Source: Marifrigoribacter sp965178585 | Lineage (GTDB): Bacteria > Bacteroidota > Bacteroidia > Flavobacteriales > Flavobacteriaceae | Reading direction: 5' to 3' | Length of the DNA: 64,000 nt | Assembly (NCBI GenBank): GCA_965178585.1 | Contig: OZ238267.1 | Span: 1,116,001-1,180,000 of the forward strand | Shown: piece after piece, positions 20,701 through 29,725 of the stretch | Layout: every line of letters starts with the position of its first letter | Position numbering within the stretch: position 1 is the first letter of the stretch | Made by a program: the position numbers and the translations under genes | Notes under the pieces: model-generated | What the model saw: only the letters and a program-made list of their open reading frames with translations | Database searches by the model: none | Told to the model about the DNA's origin: nothing

Positions 20701-21417
20701 TTACTTTTTGTAAATTGGAATTAAATAAGAAATTCCATACCCAAATCCTGCGCCAAAATTCCCATAATCATTGGTTTTGTTAAATCCTGGAATATAAAGA
20801 TTATTGAAATTTTCGGGAATATCTTCAGAAAACTTACTCTTTAATTGAAGGTTTATAGACAAAAATAAATTTGTAAATATTTCAGTTTTTATTCCAAAAA
20901 TAAATTCTACCCAATGAGCTGTTAAACCTGAATAGGTGATAGGGTCATAAATAATGGTTCCAGGGAAAGTTGTATCTCCTGTATAAATAGTATAGCCTTG
21001 AAGATCTTGCTCAAAAGATGAAAAACCATATCTTAAACCAACATATATAGCATTATTCATGCCAACCCAATTGTTATAAGCGTTAAAATCTGCGCCTAAT
21101 TTTATATAACTACCTTTTGTTGAGGAAACTAAATTACTTTCAATTTGATCGTCTTGATCATTACCATACTCTGCAGCAATGTAAAAACGTTTTGAGATTC
21201 TAAAATCTGCCATGAATTCAAATCCAGAAAAATCTTCATCTATTAAGGACCTAACTGGTCTTGACAAATCAACACCTAATCGCAAACCATATTTGTTGCT
21301 TTTAACTTTAGAAGTGTCTTTAACTATAGGTTCTTTTTCTTCTTGAGCAATTCCTATATTGGTTGCTAGAAGTAGAAGAAGACTAATGTGAAATAGTAAC
21401 GTGTATGTCGTCTTCAT
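20701..21417 (-). CDS. DUF6048-like secreted outer-membrane protein
   Basis: A 238-residue protein with a signal peptide (about residues 1-24, ending NIGIAQEEK) followed by alternating strands such as YIAAEYGNDQ, AIYVGLRYGFSSF and LTAHWVEFIFGIKTEIFTN, ending NFGAGFGYGISYLIPIYKK. This is a small outer-membrane beta-barrel pattern. I recall this gene as DUF6048, placed behind an RlmD gene and a DUF6452 gene in flavobacteria; the order here agrees. Function unknown. The start overlaps the DUF6452 gene by 35 bases, so translation is probably coupled. Confidence 0.7.
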   Translation of the reverse strand: MKTTYTLLFHISLLLLLATNIGIAQEEKEPIVKDTSKVKSNKYGLRLGVDLSRPVRSLIDEDFSGFEFMADFRISKRFYIAAEYGNDQDDQIESNLVSSTKGSYIKLGADFNAYNNWVGMNNAIYVGLRYGFSSFEQDLQGYTIYTGDTTFPGTIIYDPITYSGLTAHWVEFIFGIKTEIFTNLFLSINLQLKSKFSEDIPENFNNLYIPGFNKTNDYGNFGAGFGYGISYLIPIYKK

Positions 21418-21877
21418 TTTCTATGGCTGATTTATTTACTTCAATTTCATTAATCCAATTTTCACCTTCAACAACTTCTAGTTGGGTAAGTAAATCTGTG
21501 AATATTGCTTTGAATGAACATGCTCTATTAATATAAATATTGTCTCTTTCATAAGCAAAAGTTACCTTATCTGTATTTCCAGGGTTACTGGTGGTATTGT
21601 TTTCTACAAATAAAAATTCAGTAAAATTTTCTCCTGTATTTAATGGGATTAAAATAGAATCTGTAGTTTCTGATTTATAAATGTGAATGCTATCATTATC
21701 AACAATCGTAGTTACAGTTAGGTTTGTAACTTCTTTTGATAAATTTGGGTTGATAAAACTTTTAAACTTTATAACTAACTTAGGTGTTGTAGGTGTTTGC
21801 TCAGTGCAAATGTCATCTTTTGTACAAGAAAGAGCTATTGTAATGAATATAAAAACTAATACTATTCTTTTAATCAT
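21383..21877 (-). CDS. DUF6452-like lipoprotein
   Basis: A 164-residue protein with a lipoprotein signal peptide: a hydrophobic stretch and then FITIALSCTKDD, where the Cys at residue 18 would be lipidated. The mature part is predicted beta-rich, with a TPKLVIKFKSF strand near its start and Cys residues in the DICTEQ and NRACSFKA segments. From memory it fits the flavobacterial DUF6452 family found behind rlmD. It lies 10 bases after rlmD and overlaps the DUF6048 gene by 35 bases, so rlmD, this gene and the DUF6048 gene look like one operon. Function unknown. Confidence 0.7.
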   Translation of the reverse strand: MIKRIVLVFIFITIALSCTKDDICTEQTPTTPKLVIKFKSFINPNLSKEVTNLTVTTIVDNDSIHIYKSETTDSILIPLNTGENFTEFLFVENNTTSNPGNTDKVTFAYERDNIYINRACSFKAIFTDLLTQLEVVEGENWINEIEVNKSAIENEDDIHVTISH

Positions 21878-21887
21878 CGTCTACTTA

Positions 21888-23303
21888 CTATTTGTTTCTT
21901 TTTTCCAAAAGTACAACATTTTCTACGTGAAAGGTTTGAGGAAACATATCTACCGCTTGTGATTTTGAAACTTGATAGTCATTGTCTAATAAAGCTAGGT
22001 CTCTAGCTTGAGTTGCACTATTACAACTTACGTAAACAATTTTATTTGCTGAAATCTTCAACAATTGTTCCACTACATCTTTATGCATTCCATCTCTTGG
22101 CGGATCTGTAATGATTACATCGGGAATACCATGTTGATTTATAAAAGAATCATTAAAAACCTTTTTCATATCACCCACATAGAATTCTGTATTCTCAATT
22201 TGATTTAATTTTGCATTTTCTTTTGCTGCTTCAATTGCATCTGGAACTGCTTCAATTCCAATAACTTTCTTTGCTTTTTTAGAAACAAACTGTGCAATAG
22301 TGCCTGTTCCTGTATATAAATCGAAAACAGTTTCGTTTCCTTTTAATTCAGCAAAATCTCTAGTAACTTTATATAACTCATATGCTTGTTCAGAATTGGT
22401 TTGGTAAAAAGATTTAGCATTAATTTTAAATCGAAGACCTTCCATTTCTTCAAAAATATGATCCTTACCTTTATAGCAAATCACTTCTTGATCATAAATA
22501 GTATCGTTCCCTTTAGAGTTTACTACATATTGTAATGAAGTGATTTCTGGAAAATGATTATCAATTGAATTTAATAATAATTCACGGTTTAATTTATCTT
22601 CATAAAAAAACTGTACTAATACCATGATATCCCCAGTACTGGATGTTCGAATCATTAAAGTACGTAAAAAACCCTCTTGTTTTCTGTTGTTATAAAAGGA
22701 TAAATTTAATTCTTCCGCTTTGTTTTTTATAAAATTTCTAATAGCATTACTAGGGTCTCTTTGTAAATGACAAGAATCGATATCTAAAATTTTATCCCAC
22801 ATTCCGGGAATATGAAAACCAAGAGCATTTCGGTTTTCTATAATTTCATCACTTTTAATCTGATCTATGGTTAACCATTTACTATCGCTGAAGGAAAATT
22901 CCATTTTGTTACGATAATAGTATTGCTCTTTAGAACCTAAAATTGGTAATACTTCTGGCAATTCAATTTTCCCCAAACGTTTAAGGTTGTTTTCAACTTC
23001 TTTTTGTTTGTAAAAAAGTTGGTGTTCATAACCCATAAACTGCCATTTACATCCACCACAAGTACCAAAATAATCACATTTTGGCTCTACTCTTTTTTCG
23101 GATAAATTAGAAAAAGAAATTGCTTTTCCTTCGTAATAACTTTTTCTCTTTTTTGTGGTTTGAATAGTACAAGTATCACCAGGAACAGCATTGTTTATAA
23201 AAATAACTTTTCCATCTGGAGCAAATGCAATTGCTTTTCCTTTTGCACCTGCATCTGTAATTTCTAGATCTTCAAAAACTTTTTTGTGGTTTCGTTTTGC
23301 CAT
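21888..23303 (-). CDS. rlmD: 23S rRNA (uracil-1939-C5)-methyltransferase RlmD
   Basis: SAM-dependent enzyme making 5-methyluridine in 23S rRNA. The 471-residue protein has an N-terminal TRAM domain (about 5-65), a [4Fe-4S] cluster motif in CDYFGTCGGCKW, and the methyltransferase domain with VFDLYTGTGTIAQFVSKKA (motif I), ITDPPRDGMH (motif IV), and the catalytic Cys in VYVSCNSATQARDL. An upstream in-frame codon at 23351 would add 16 hydrophobic residues not expected for this cytosolic enzyme; ATG 23303 gives the usual MAKRNHKK start. It leads a likely operon with the DUF6452 and DUF6048 genes. Confidence 0.92.
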   Translation of the reverse strand: MAKRNHKKVFEDLEITDAGAKGKAIAFAPDGKVIFINNAVPGDTCTIQTTKKRKSYYEGKAISFSNLSEKRVEPKCDYFGTCGGCKWQFMGYEHQLFYKQKEVENNLKRLGKIELPEVLPILGSKEQYYYRNKMEFSFSDSKWLTIDQIKSDEIIENRNALGFHIPGMWDKILDIDSCHLQRDPSNAIRNFIKNKAEELNLSFYNNRKQEGFLRTLMIRTSSTGDIMVLVQFFYEDKLNRELLLNSIDNHFPEITSLQYVVNSKGNDTIYDQEVICYKGKDHIFEEMEGLRFKINAKSFYQTNSEQAYELYKVTRDFAELKGNETVFDLYTGTGTIAQFVSKKAKKVIGIEAVPDAIEAAKENAKLNQIENTEFYVGDMKKVFNDSFINQHGIPDVIITDPPRDGMHKDVVEQLLKISANKIVYVSCNSATQARDLALLDNDYQVSKSQAVDMFPQTFHVENVVLLEKRNK

Positions 23304-23538
23304 AAGCGCAAAAATAAGAATAGCTTGAAAATTCTGTATTAGAAAAATCAATTATCTTTTATAAAATCAATTATTAATATTAGGAATCAAAATATTAAAA
23401 TTGATTTTTTGAGTATTTAATTTTTTAGTAAATTGCACCCTGAAGGATGATTTCTCTCCTCCGCTGAATTTTCGAGCTTTCGAAAGAATAAAGGTACAGT
23501 AGGAATTACATTTATTTTAATTATTAAATTTTAATTTT

Positions 23539-24783
23539 ATGAAAGTAGAGGAAATTACTTCATCACAAAAAGCAATCGATTTAGAAAACGAGTATGGTGC
23601 TCACAATTATCATCCGCTTCCTGTTGTACTAGAAAGAGGAGAAGGAGTTTTTGTATGGGATGTAGAAGGGAAAAAGTATTATGACTTTCTTTCTGCATAT
23701 TCTGCAGTAAATCAGGGACATTGTCACCCAAAAATTATTAATGCTCTAAATGAACAGGCTAAGAAGCTTACCTTAACTTCTAGAGCTTTTCATAATGATG
23801 TTTTAGGAAAATACGAGCAATATATGTGTGAGTATTTTAATTTTGACAAAGTACTACCTATGAATAGTGGGGCAGAAGCTGTTGAAACTGCCATTAAGCT
23901 TTGTAGAAAATATGCTTATGAAAAGAAAGGTATTAATGAAAATAAAGCAGAAATAATTGTTTGTGAAAATAATTTTCACGGAAGAACAACTACGATTATT
24001 TCATTTTCAAACGATGAAGATGCTCGTAAAAACTTTGGACCTTATACCGATGGTTTTATAAAAATAGAATATGATAATTTAGAGGCTTTAGAAAATGTTT
24101 TAAAGTCAAATTCTAATATAGCTGGATTTTTGGTAGAACCAATACAAGGGGAAGCTGGAGTATACGTTCCTTCTGAAGGTTACTTGACTGGAGCTAAAAA
24201 CTTATGTGAAAAATACAATGTTTTATTTATAGCAGACGAAGTTCAAACAGGAATTGCAAGAACAGGAGAATTATTAGCAGTAGATCATGAAAATGTTAAA
24301 CCAGACATACTAATTTTAGGAAAAGCAATTAGTGGCGGTGTATATCCAGTATCTGCTGTTTTAGCTCGAAATGAAACTATGAATGTTTTAAAACCGGGTC
24401 AACACGGATCTACTTTTGGAGGTAATCCATTGGCGTGTGCAGTTGCAATGGCTTCATTGGATGTTATTAAAGAAGAAAATCTTGCAGAAAATGCTGAGCT
24501 ATTAGGAAAGTTATTTAGAAGTGAAATGTCGAAATTTATTGAAACCACTGATTTAGTTACAGGTGTTAGAGGTAAAGGATTGTTAAATGCTATTTTAATT
24601 AATGACACCGAAGAAAGCGAAACTGCTTGGAATCTTTGTTTAAAATTAAGAGACAATGGTTTATTAGCAAAACCTACACACGGTAATATTATACGTTTTG
24701 CTCCACCTTTAGTAATAACTGAAGAGCAATTAATGGATTGTGTTTCTATTATAAAGAAAACGATTAATGAGTTTGATTTTTAA
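23539..24783 (+). CDS. rocD: Ornithine--oxo-acid transaminase
   Basis: PLP-dependent class III aminotransferase converting ornithine and 2-oxoglutarate to glutamate semialdehyde and glutamate, in arginine and proline interconversion. The 414-residue length fits. Motifs are VLPMNSGAEAVETAIKL (phosphate binding), NFHGRTTTIISFS, LVEPIQGEAG, LFIADEVQTGIARTG (Asp that contacts the pyridine ring), and the Schiff-base Lys in ILGKAISGGVYP, followed by GSTFGGNPLAC. The preceding 235 bases hold no other gene. A bidirectional hairpin follows and separates it from the convergent T9SS gene. Confidence 0.93.
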   Translation: MKVEEITSSQKAIDLENEYGAHNYHPLPVVLERGEGVFVWDVEGKKYYDFLSAYSAVNQGHCHPKIINALNEQAKKLTLTSRAFHNDVLGKYEQYMCEYFNFDKVLPMNSGAEAVETAIKLCRKYAYEKKGINENKAEIIVCENNFHGRTTTIISFSNDEDARKNFGPYTDGFIKIEYDNLEALENVLKSNSNIAGFLVEPIQGEAGVYVPSEGYLTGAKNLCEKYNVLFIADEVQTGIARTGELLAVDHENVKPDILILGKAISGGVYPVSAVLARNETMNVLKPGQHGSTFGGNPLACAVAMASLDVIKEENLAENAELLGKLFRSEMSKFIETTDLVTGVRGKGLLNAILINDTEESETAWNLCLKLRDNGLLAKPTHGNIIRFAPPLVITEEQLMDCVSIIKKTINEFDF

Positions 24784-24811
24784 TTAACTCTGATATATAA
24801 TGATATAAAAT

Positions 24812-24838
24812 AAAAAAGCGACCAATGGCCGCTTTTTT
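24812..24838 (+). terminator. Bidirectional terminator between rocD and the T9SS protein gene
   Basis: A stem of 12 positions (one mismatch) with six A on one side, six T on the other and a three-base AAT loop. It can act on both strands between the two convergent genes. Confidence 0.8.
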
Positions 24839-24859
24839 ATTTTATACTAATTTCTAATA

Positions 24860-26854
24860 TTAATTATTTTTAATAATCATTTTATAATCAATATTAATAT
24901 TTTCTGAAGTTGTTAATTGTACTAAATAGATTCCATCTGCTAGGTTAGAAGTAGGAAGTGTAACGATACTATTATTACCTAAATTAGTTTTGTTTATTAC
25001 CAATTTACCAGCCATATCATAAATCATTGCAGATTTAATGTCGTAACCTTCAGGATTTAGTATTTCTAATTGTTTTAAAGGATTGTTTTGGAAAAAGTTT
25101 ACGTTTGCTCTAGTTTCTTCTTTTAGAAGAGTTCCCTTAGAGTTATCAAATGCTTCTCTTCTACTTTCGAACACAATATAAAATCGTTCTTCGTATTCTC
25201 CAGCTTCATATATATCAAATGAAGCTTCGTTTCCTCCCGTTATTTCTGCATATGATTCATATAAATTATCATATAAATATGCAGATCCATTAAAATTAAT
25301 TTCCTCAACTATTTTCATATATATTTTCCCTTTAAAAGTTGAAACTTTTAAATCAATAGGGATGTGTAAATTAGTATCAAATGGAACTGTTTGGATAACA
25401 TAAGGGCTTTCTACCCCATTGTGATTAATTGGGAAATAAATTTCTGAAGTAGCATCCATAGGATGCATTCCATCCATACCATGATCATAATCTAAAGTAG
25501 CTTCGTTATGAAATAACAAAACCATTTCTCTTTGATGAGAATTCGTAAATTCTGTTACAATTCTTAATTCAGGCACCCTATTTGGATCAGGTAAAGGATC
25601 CGGATCAGGATCACCTGGATCTGTCCAACCATCATCCCACCAACCTCCACTTCTGTTTGTGTCATTAGGGTTAGTTGCCTCATTAGTTCTAAAATCTGAA
25701 TATCCTTCTGATTCTTTTCTAAACACACGCATGCTATTATCTATATGCGCTGTAGTACCACTTCCATTACCAATTAACATAAATCCTTGACCAATTGGAG
25801 CAAATCTTCTTATTAGTGTGTTGTCACCAGTACCTCCAGTGCCACCACCACCATTTCCTCCAGAAGCATCCCATTCTTTAAAAACTGCTGCCGCATAGGT
25901 GCCAGTTGTACCATCTGCTGGAAAACTAGGGTTAATATCGGAGCCTCCTGTATTTATCCAAGTTGTATATCCGTATCTTTTTTGAGAATAATAATGAGAA
26001 TCGATACCTCGGTCTTCATCATAAAACCAAATAGCTCCTACATTAGGATTATCTGTTATAACCATAGCTAAATCTATAGCACTAGGATAAGGATTTCCTG
26101 CTAAAGTCATTAGTCCTGTATTAAGATTAGGATTAGTAGGATTAGGGCCATCAACTGTATAGTTAAAAGTCCCATTATTAGGACGACCTCTAAAATCGTA
26201 ATCTTGATCGTGATTACCATCACCACTTCCTGCATTATTTGGTAATGTTGTTCCATTATTTACACCTTTCATGGTAAAACCATAGCCTGCAGGGATGGTA
26301 TAATTTTGACCTCTAAATTGATAATTACCTTCAGCTTCAGTTCCAGGAAGCGTATGAGTGTATATCCAGCGTCTAGAAATAGTAAGACCAGGATCGTTAA
26401 ATCCATTATAAAGAGGTGTGAAATTAGCAACAGTAGCATTGGTTTTACTAACCATTGGGTCATCCGGTTCATAAAAATGTAATATGCCGAAGTTTTTGTT
26501 TCCTGCAGTACCTCCTCCAAGAGTAGGATTCCCAACTGGAGCACACCAATAAGTGTAATCCCAAGCGTCACTAACTGGATTGACTTGTTGTACTGATAAA
26601 AATCCAGTACCATCGTTATTTGAAGCAGTAGCTCCTTGAATTAATTGAGCTTCATCACGTAAATAAATACTAGCTTGGGTATCCGCATCATTTGTATTTA
26701 TTTCAAGATTTACATCTTGCTCAACAAATAATATTTCATCTGTTACATATACATAAGAATCTGTAGAACTTGTCGGATTAGGCCTTACAAACAATTGTGA
26801 AAACATAGATGCACTGTAGGTTATTAGTGCTATTAAGAGTAGTAATTTCTTCAT
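24860..26854 (-). CDS. Secreted protein with T9SS type A sorting domain
   Basis: A 664-residue exported protein. Residues 1-19 form a signal peptide ending SMFSQ. The C-terminal 75-80 residues match the T9SS type A sorting domain: NVNFFQNNPLKQLEIL, then a MIYDMAGKLV-type strand, LPTSNLADGIYLVQL, and the closing KMIIKNN. The middle is Gly/Asn/Asp-rich beta structure with a DPDPDPLPDP linker near residue 420 and a Gly-rich loop near 335. No catalytic domain is recognised; it may be a surface or adhesion protein. It would be exported by the Sec pathway and then anchored or released by the type IX machine of which PorQ (52148) is part. Confidence 0.85.
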   Translation of the reverse strand: MKKLLLLIALITYSASMFSQLFVRPNPTSSTDSYVYVTDEILFVEQDVNLEINTNDADTQASIYLRDEAQLIQGATASNNDGTGFLSVQQVNPVSDAWDYTYWCAPVGNPTLGGGTAGNKNFGILHFYEPDDPMVSKTNATVANFTPLYNGFNDPGLTISRRWIYTHTLPGTEAEGNYQFRGQNYTIPAGYGFTMKGVNNGTTLPNNAGSGDGNHDQDYDFRGRPNNGTFNYTVDGPNPTNPNLNTGLMTLAGNPYPSAIDLAMVITDNPNVGAIWFYDEDRGIDSHYYSQKRYGYTTWINTGGSDINPSFPADGTTGTYAAAVFKEWDASGGNGGGGTGGTGDNTLIRRFAPIGQGFMLIGNGSGTTAHIDNSMRVFRKESEGYSDFRTNEATNPNDTNRSGGWWDDGWTDPGDPDPDPLPDPNRVPELRIVTEFTNSHQREMVLLFHNEATLDYDHGMDGMHPMDATSEIYFPINHNGVESPYVIQTVPFDTNLHIPIDLKVSTFKGKIYMKIVEEINFNGSAYLYDNLYESYAEITGGNEASFDIYEAGEYEERFYIVFESRREAFDNSKGTLLKEETRANVNFFQNNPLKQLEILNPEGYDIKSAMIYDMAGKLVINKTNLGNNSIVTLPTSNLADGIYLVQLTTSENINIDYKMIIKNN

Positions 26855-27046
26855 AATTTTAAAAAATATACGAAGCGTGTTGGGGGCAAAACACTTCTAA
26901 TTAATAGATAAAAATACTATTTATTTTATAGAACACAAATATTTATAGGAAAAATCCTATATTTTTAATAATGAGTTACTTATGATGTGGACTAAAAAAT
27001 GTATTATGAATTGTATATTTAAGTATAATTTGCTTTATTTTGAAAT

Positions 27047-27595
27047 ATGAAAATTGGAGATAAAGTTTCTGTTTTAGATGAGGATATTTCAGGTGAAATT
27101 ACAGCAATTTCAAACGATGAAGTAACTGTTTTGGATGCTGATGGTTTTGAATACCAGTATTTTAAAAATGAATTAGTATTAGAGTCTGGAGCTTTGTCTA
27201 ATTTTAATATCATTCCTAAAAATATTTCAGAAATTCTTTCAGAAAAACAACAAAAAAAGCATAAGAATACCCCTAAAGTAAAACCTAAAGATAGAAATTT
27301 ACCTCCTATGGAAGTAGATTTGCATATTCATCATTTAGTTACTAAAACTAGAGGGTTGGATAATTTTGAAATGTTAAACATCCAACTGGATACCGTAAGA
27401 CGAAAAATAGCTTTTGCACTTTCAAAAAAGATACAACGTATTGTATTTATTCACGGAGTAGGAGAAGGAGTCTTACGGTATGAGTTACATCGGGTTTTAA
27501 AAGAATATGATCAGTTAAAGTTTTATGATGCTGATTACCAAAAATATGGAGTAGGTGCGACTGAAGTTTATATATTTCAGAATAAAATCAACTAA
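27047..27595 (+). CDS. Smr-domain protein
   Basis: A 182-residue cytoplasmic protein with a C-terminal Smr (MutS2-related) domain (about residues 90-178). The signature motifs are VDLHIHHL (D-x-H) and FIHGVGEGVLRYELHRVL (HGxGxGxLR), seen in endonuclease-type Smr domains. The N-terminal part MKIGDKVSVLDEDISGEITAI is a small beta-barrel-like KOW/Tudor-type segment. There is no MutS core, so it is a stand-alone Smr protein; such proteins may act as RNA or DNA nickases, possibly in ribosome quality control. Two bases separate its stop from the convergent lipoprotein gene. Confidence 0.87.
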   Translation: MKIGDKVSVLDEDISGEITAISNDEVTVLDADGFEYQYFKNELVLESGALSNFNIIPKNISEILSEKQQKKHKNTPKVKPKDRNLPPMEVDLHIHHLVTKTRGLDNFEMLNIQLDTVRRKIAFALSKKIQRIVFIHGVGEGVLRYELHRVLKEYDQLKFYDADYQKYGVGATEVYIFQNKIN

Positions 27596-27596
27596 T

Positions 27597-28478
27597 TTAA
27601 AACTCTGGGGTAACAGAAATTGAACTGTCAATTACACCACTTTTATTACCTATTACCTGAGTTTCTTTAGTAATTTCTTCAGATCCATTTACCAAAACTA
27701 AGTTATCGATTTCAACACTAATATCACTTACTAATCGAAATGAGTGAATTCTGTATTGATCAATTATATTGCTATCACTAACATTTGGATTTAAATAATC
27801 TGGTCCAACACTTGGGTCTGTAAAATCGTTAGTTGGATCTAAATCTCCGTTTGTATCTTCATAACGAGTTAATATAGAATCCCCGTCATCATCAATATCT
27901 AAATAGTCATAAATGCCATCATTGTCAGTATCTAATGGGTTTTCAGCAATTCCCTCTAAAAAATCGGGGCCCAATTCATTTTCTGTGGGAACATTGTCTC
28001 CATCATCATCATAGTCATAAAAATCTAATAGTCCATCGCTATCGGAATCTAAATTACTTGTTGCATCTTCATCTAAACCATCTTCATCATCTCTAGTTGC
28101 AGTGGTTGTAAGTATAGCAGTTCCAGATACTCCAAGATATTCAATAGTTACATTGGGAGTTGTTGGCGGTATGATACTGCAAAAATAATCATCATCAATG
28201 TCTTCATCATATTTTCGATAGTTGACAATATTTGTAGTTCCATCAAGAACATATTCTTCAACTCCTGTTTCTAAAAATAATATTTCTGAAGTTCCTAAAA
28301 TTAAAGAAATACTTTCTGCAGCAGAAGAACTATTTATATTGTAAAAAATATAAGCTCCGGGTCCACCACAATTATTTAAATTGGAAGCTTCAAAGTTAAA
28401 GTCTGTAACTATAATATCACCGTCATTACAAGATATAAGTAAGGTGGAAAATAAAGTAATAAAAAATAAAATACGCAT
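27597..28478 (-). CDS. Lipoprotein with thrombospondin-type-3-like Asp repeats
   Basis: A 293-residue protein with a lipoprotein signal (FFITLFSTLLISCNDGD, Cys at residue 17). The region about 145-230 contains calcium-binding Asp repeats such as DSDSDGLLDFYDYDDDGD, DTDNDGIYDYLDIDDDGD and DTNGDLDPTND, the pattern of thrombospondin type 3 repeats. A short beta-rich part follows. It is acidic and probably sits on the outer membrane surface, stabilised by calcium from seawater. No enzymatic motif. It is convergent with the Smr gene and divergent from the cysteine desulfurase. Confidence 0.75.
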   Translation of the reverse strand: MRILFFITLFSTLLISCNDGDIIVTDFNFEASNLNNCGGPGAYIFYNINSSSAAESISLILGTSEILFLETGVEEYVLDGTTNIVNYRKYDEDIDDDYFCSIIPPTTPNVTIEYLGVSGTAILTTTATRDDEDGLDEDATSNLDSDSDGLLDFYDYDDDGDNVPTENELGPDFLEGIAENPLDTDNDGIYDYLDIDDDGDSILTRYEDTNGDLDPTNDFTDPSVGPDYLNPNVSDSNIIDQYRIHSFRLVSDISVEIDNLVLVNGSEEITKETQVIGNKSGVIDSSISVTPEF

Positions 28479-28536
28479 AATAAAATGAATGAATACAAAG
28501 AAACAATTTTCTTTATTATGAAACTATAATAAACCG

Positions 28537-28544
28537 TATTTTTG
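28537..28544 (+). promoter_or_regulatory. -7 box directly before the cysteine desulfurase
   Basis: TATTTTTG is a perfect TAnnTTTG box ending six bases before the ATG at 28551. It also covers a TTG that would otherwise serve as a start at 28542. The mRNA is probably leaderless or nearly so. Confidence 0.5.
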
Positions 28545-28550
28545 AGGTCT

Positions 28551-29699
28551 ATGGAAAAAGTATATTTTGATAACGCAGCTACAACTCAAGTGAGAGAGGA
28601 AGTTGTTTTAAAAGTTTCTGAAGTTTTAAAAACTGAATTTGGTAATCCATCTTCAACCCATTCTTATGGGAGGTCTTCAAAATCTATCTTGGAAAATTGC
28701 AGAAAAGAAATCGCTGCTCACTTTAAGGTAACTGCAGCAGAAATAATTTTTACTTCTGGAGGAACCGAAGCAGATAATTTAATAATAAATAGTTGCGTTA
28801 GAGATTTAAAAGTAACAAGAATAATTACCAGTAAAATAGAACATCATGCGGTATTGCATACGATTCAAGAATTAAACTTAAGCAGTAATTTGCATATAGA
28901 TTTTGTGAACTTGGATAAAAAAGGAATGGTAGATTATCATCATTTAGAAGAATTGCTTAAGAATGATTTACAAAAAACCTTAGTAAGTTTAATGCATGTA
29001 AACAATGAGGTAGGAAACAAATTAAATATAAAACGTGTCGCAGATTTATGTAAGGAATACAATGCGTTGTTTCATAGTGATACGGTGCAATCTGTAGGAC
29101 ATTATAATTTGGATTTTTCAAAAATCCCAATAGATTTTGCTGCTGTATCTGCTCATAAATTCCACGGACCTAAAGGTGTTGGTTTTGCATTTATTCGTAA
29201 AAATTCTGGTTTAAAAGCTTTAATCGTTGGAGGAGAGCAAGAAAGAGGATTACGAGCTGGAACAGAGGCGGTTTATGCAATTTCAGGTTTAACGGAAGCC
29301 TTATCCATTTCTTATAATAATCTTGAAAAAGAGACTAAATATATTACTTCAATTAAAGACTATTTTAAAGAAAGGTTGCTTCAAGAAATATCTGATGTAA
29401 ATCTAAATGGCTATTGTGGTGATAATGAAAATAGCACCTATACCTTATTAAATGTATTACTTCCAATTTCTCCAGAAATGGCTACTATGTTATTATTTCA
29501 ATTAGATTTAAAAGGAATTGCTTGTTCTAAAGGTTCTGCTTGTCAAAGTGGGAGTGTAGGGGGTTCACATGTATTATCTGAAATTTTATCGGAAGAAGAT
29601 TTACAAAAACCATCATTGCGCTTCTCATTTTCTTCTTATAACACAAAAGAAGAAGTTGATTATGTTATTAAATCTTTAAAAGAAATAATATCGTCTTAA
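28551..29699 (+). CDS. Cysteine desulfurase (NifS/IscS-like)
   Basis: PLP enzyme that removes sulfur from cysteine for iron-sulfur cluster or thio-modified tRNA synthesis. The 382-residue protein shows YFDNAATTQVREEV at the N-terminus, IFTSGGTEADNLII, the PLP-Asp region, HSDTVQSVGHYNLDF, the Schiff-base Lys in VSAHKFHGPKGVGF, and the active Cys loop GIACSKGSACQSGSVGGSHV. The loop with its extended spacing resembles group I (IscS/NifS) enzymes. No isc or suf partner genes are adjacent, so its pathway is unclear. ATG 28551 is preferred over the TTG at 28542, which lies inside a promoter box. Confidence 0.92.
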   Translation: MEKVYFDNAATTQVREEVVLKVSEVLKTEFGNPSSTHSYGRSSKSILENCRKEIAAHFKVTAAEIIFTSGGTEADNLIINSCVRDLKVTRIITSKIEHHAVLHTIQELNLSSNLHIDFVNLDKKGMVDYHHLEELLKNDLQKTLVSLMHVNNEVGNKLNIKRVADLCKEYNALFHSDTVQSVGHYNLDFSKIPIDFAAVSAHKFHGPKGVGFAFIRKNSGLKALIVGGEQERGLRAGTEAVYAISGLTEALSISYNNLEKETKYITSIKDYFKERLLQEISDVNLNGYCGDNENSTYTLLNVLLPISPEMATMLLFQLDLKGIACSKGSACQSGSVGGSHVLSEILSEEDLQKPSLRFSFSSYNTKEEVDYVIKSLKEIISS

Positions 29700-29725
29700 G
29701 AATTATACAAGCAATAGATTACCTT

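Noticed and set aside
23304..23351. Extension of rlmD by 16 residues
   Set aside because: It gives a hydrophobic leader unsuited to a cytosolic rRNA enzyme; ATG 23303 fits the family start.
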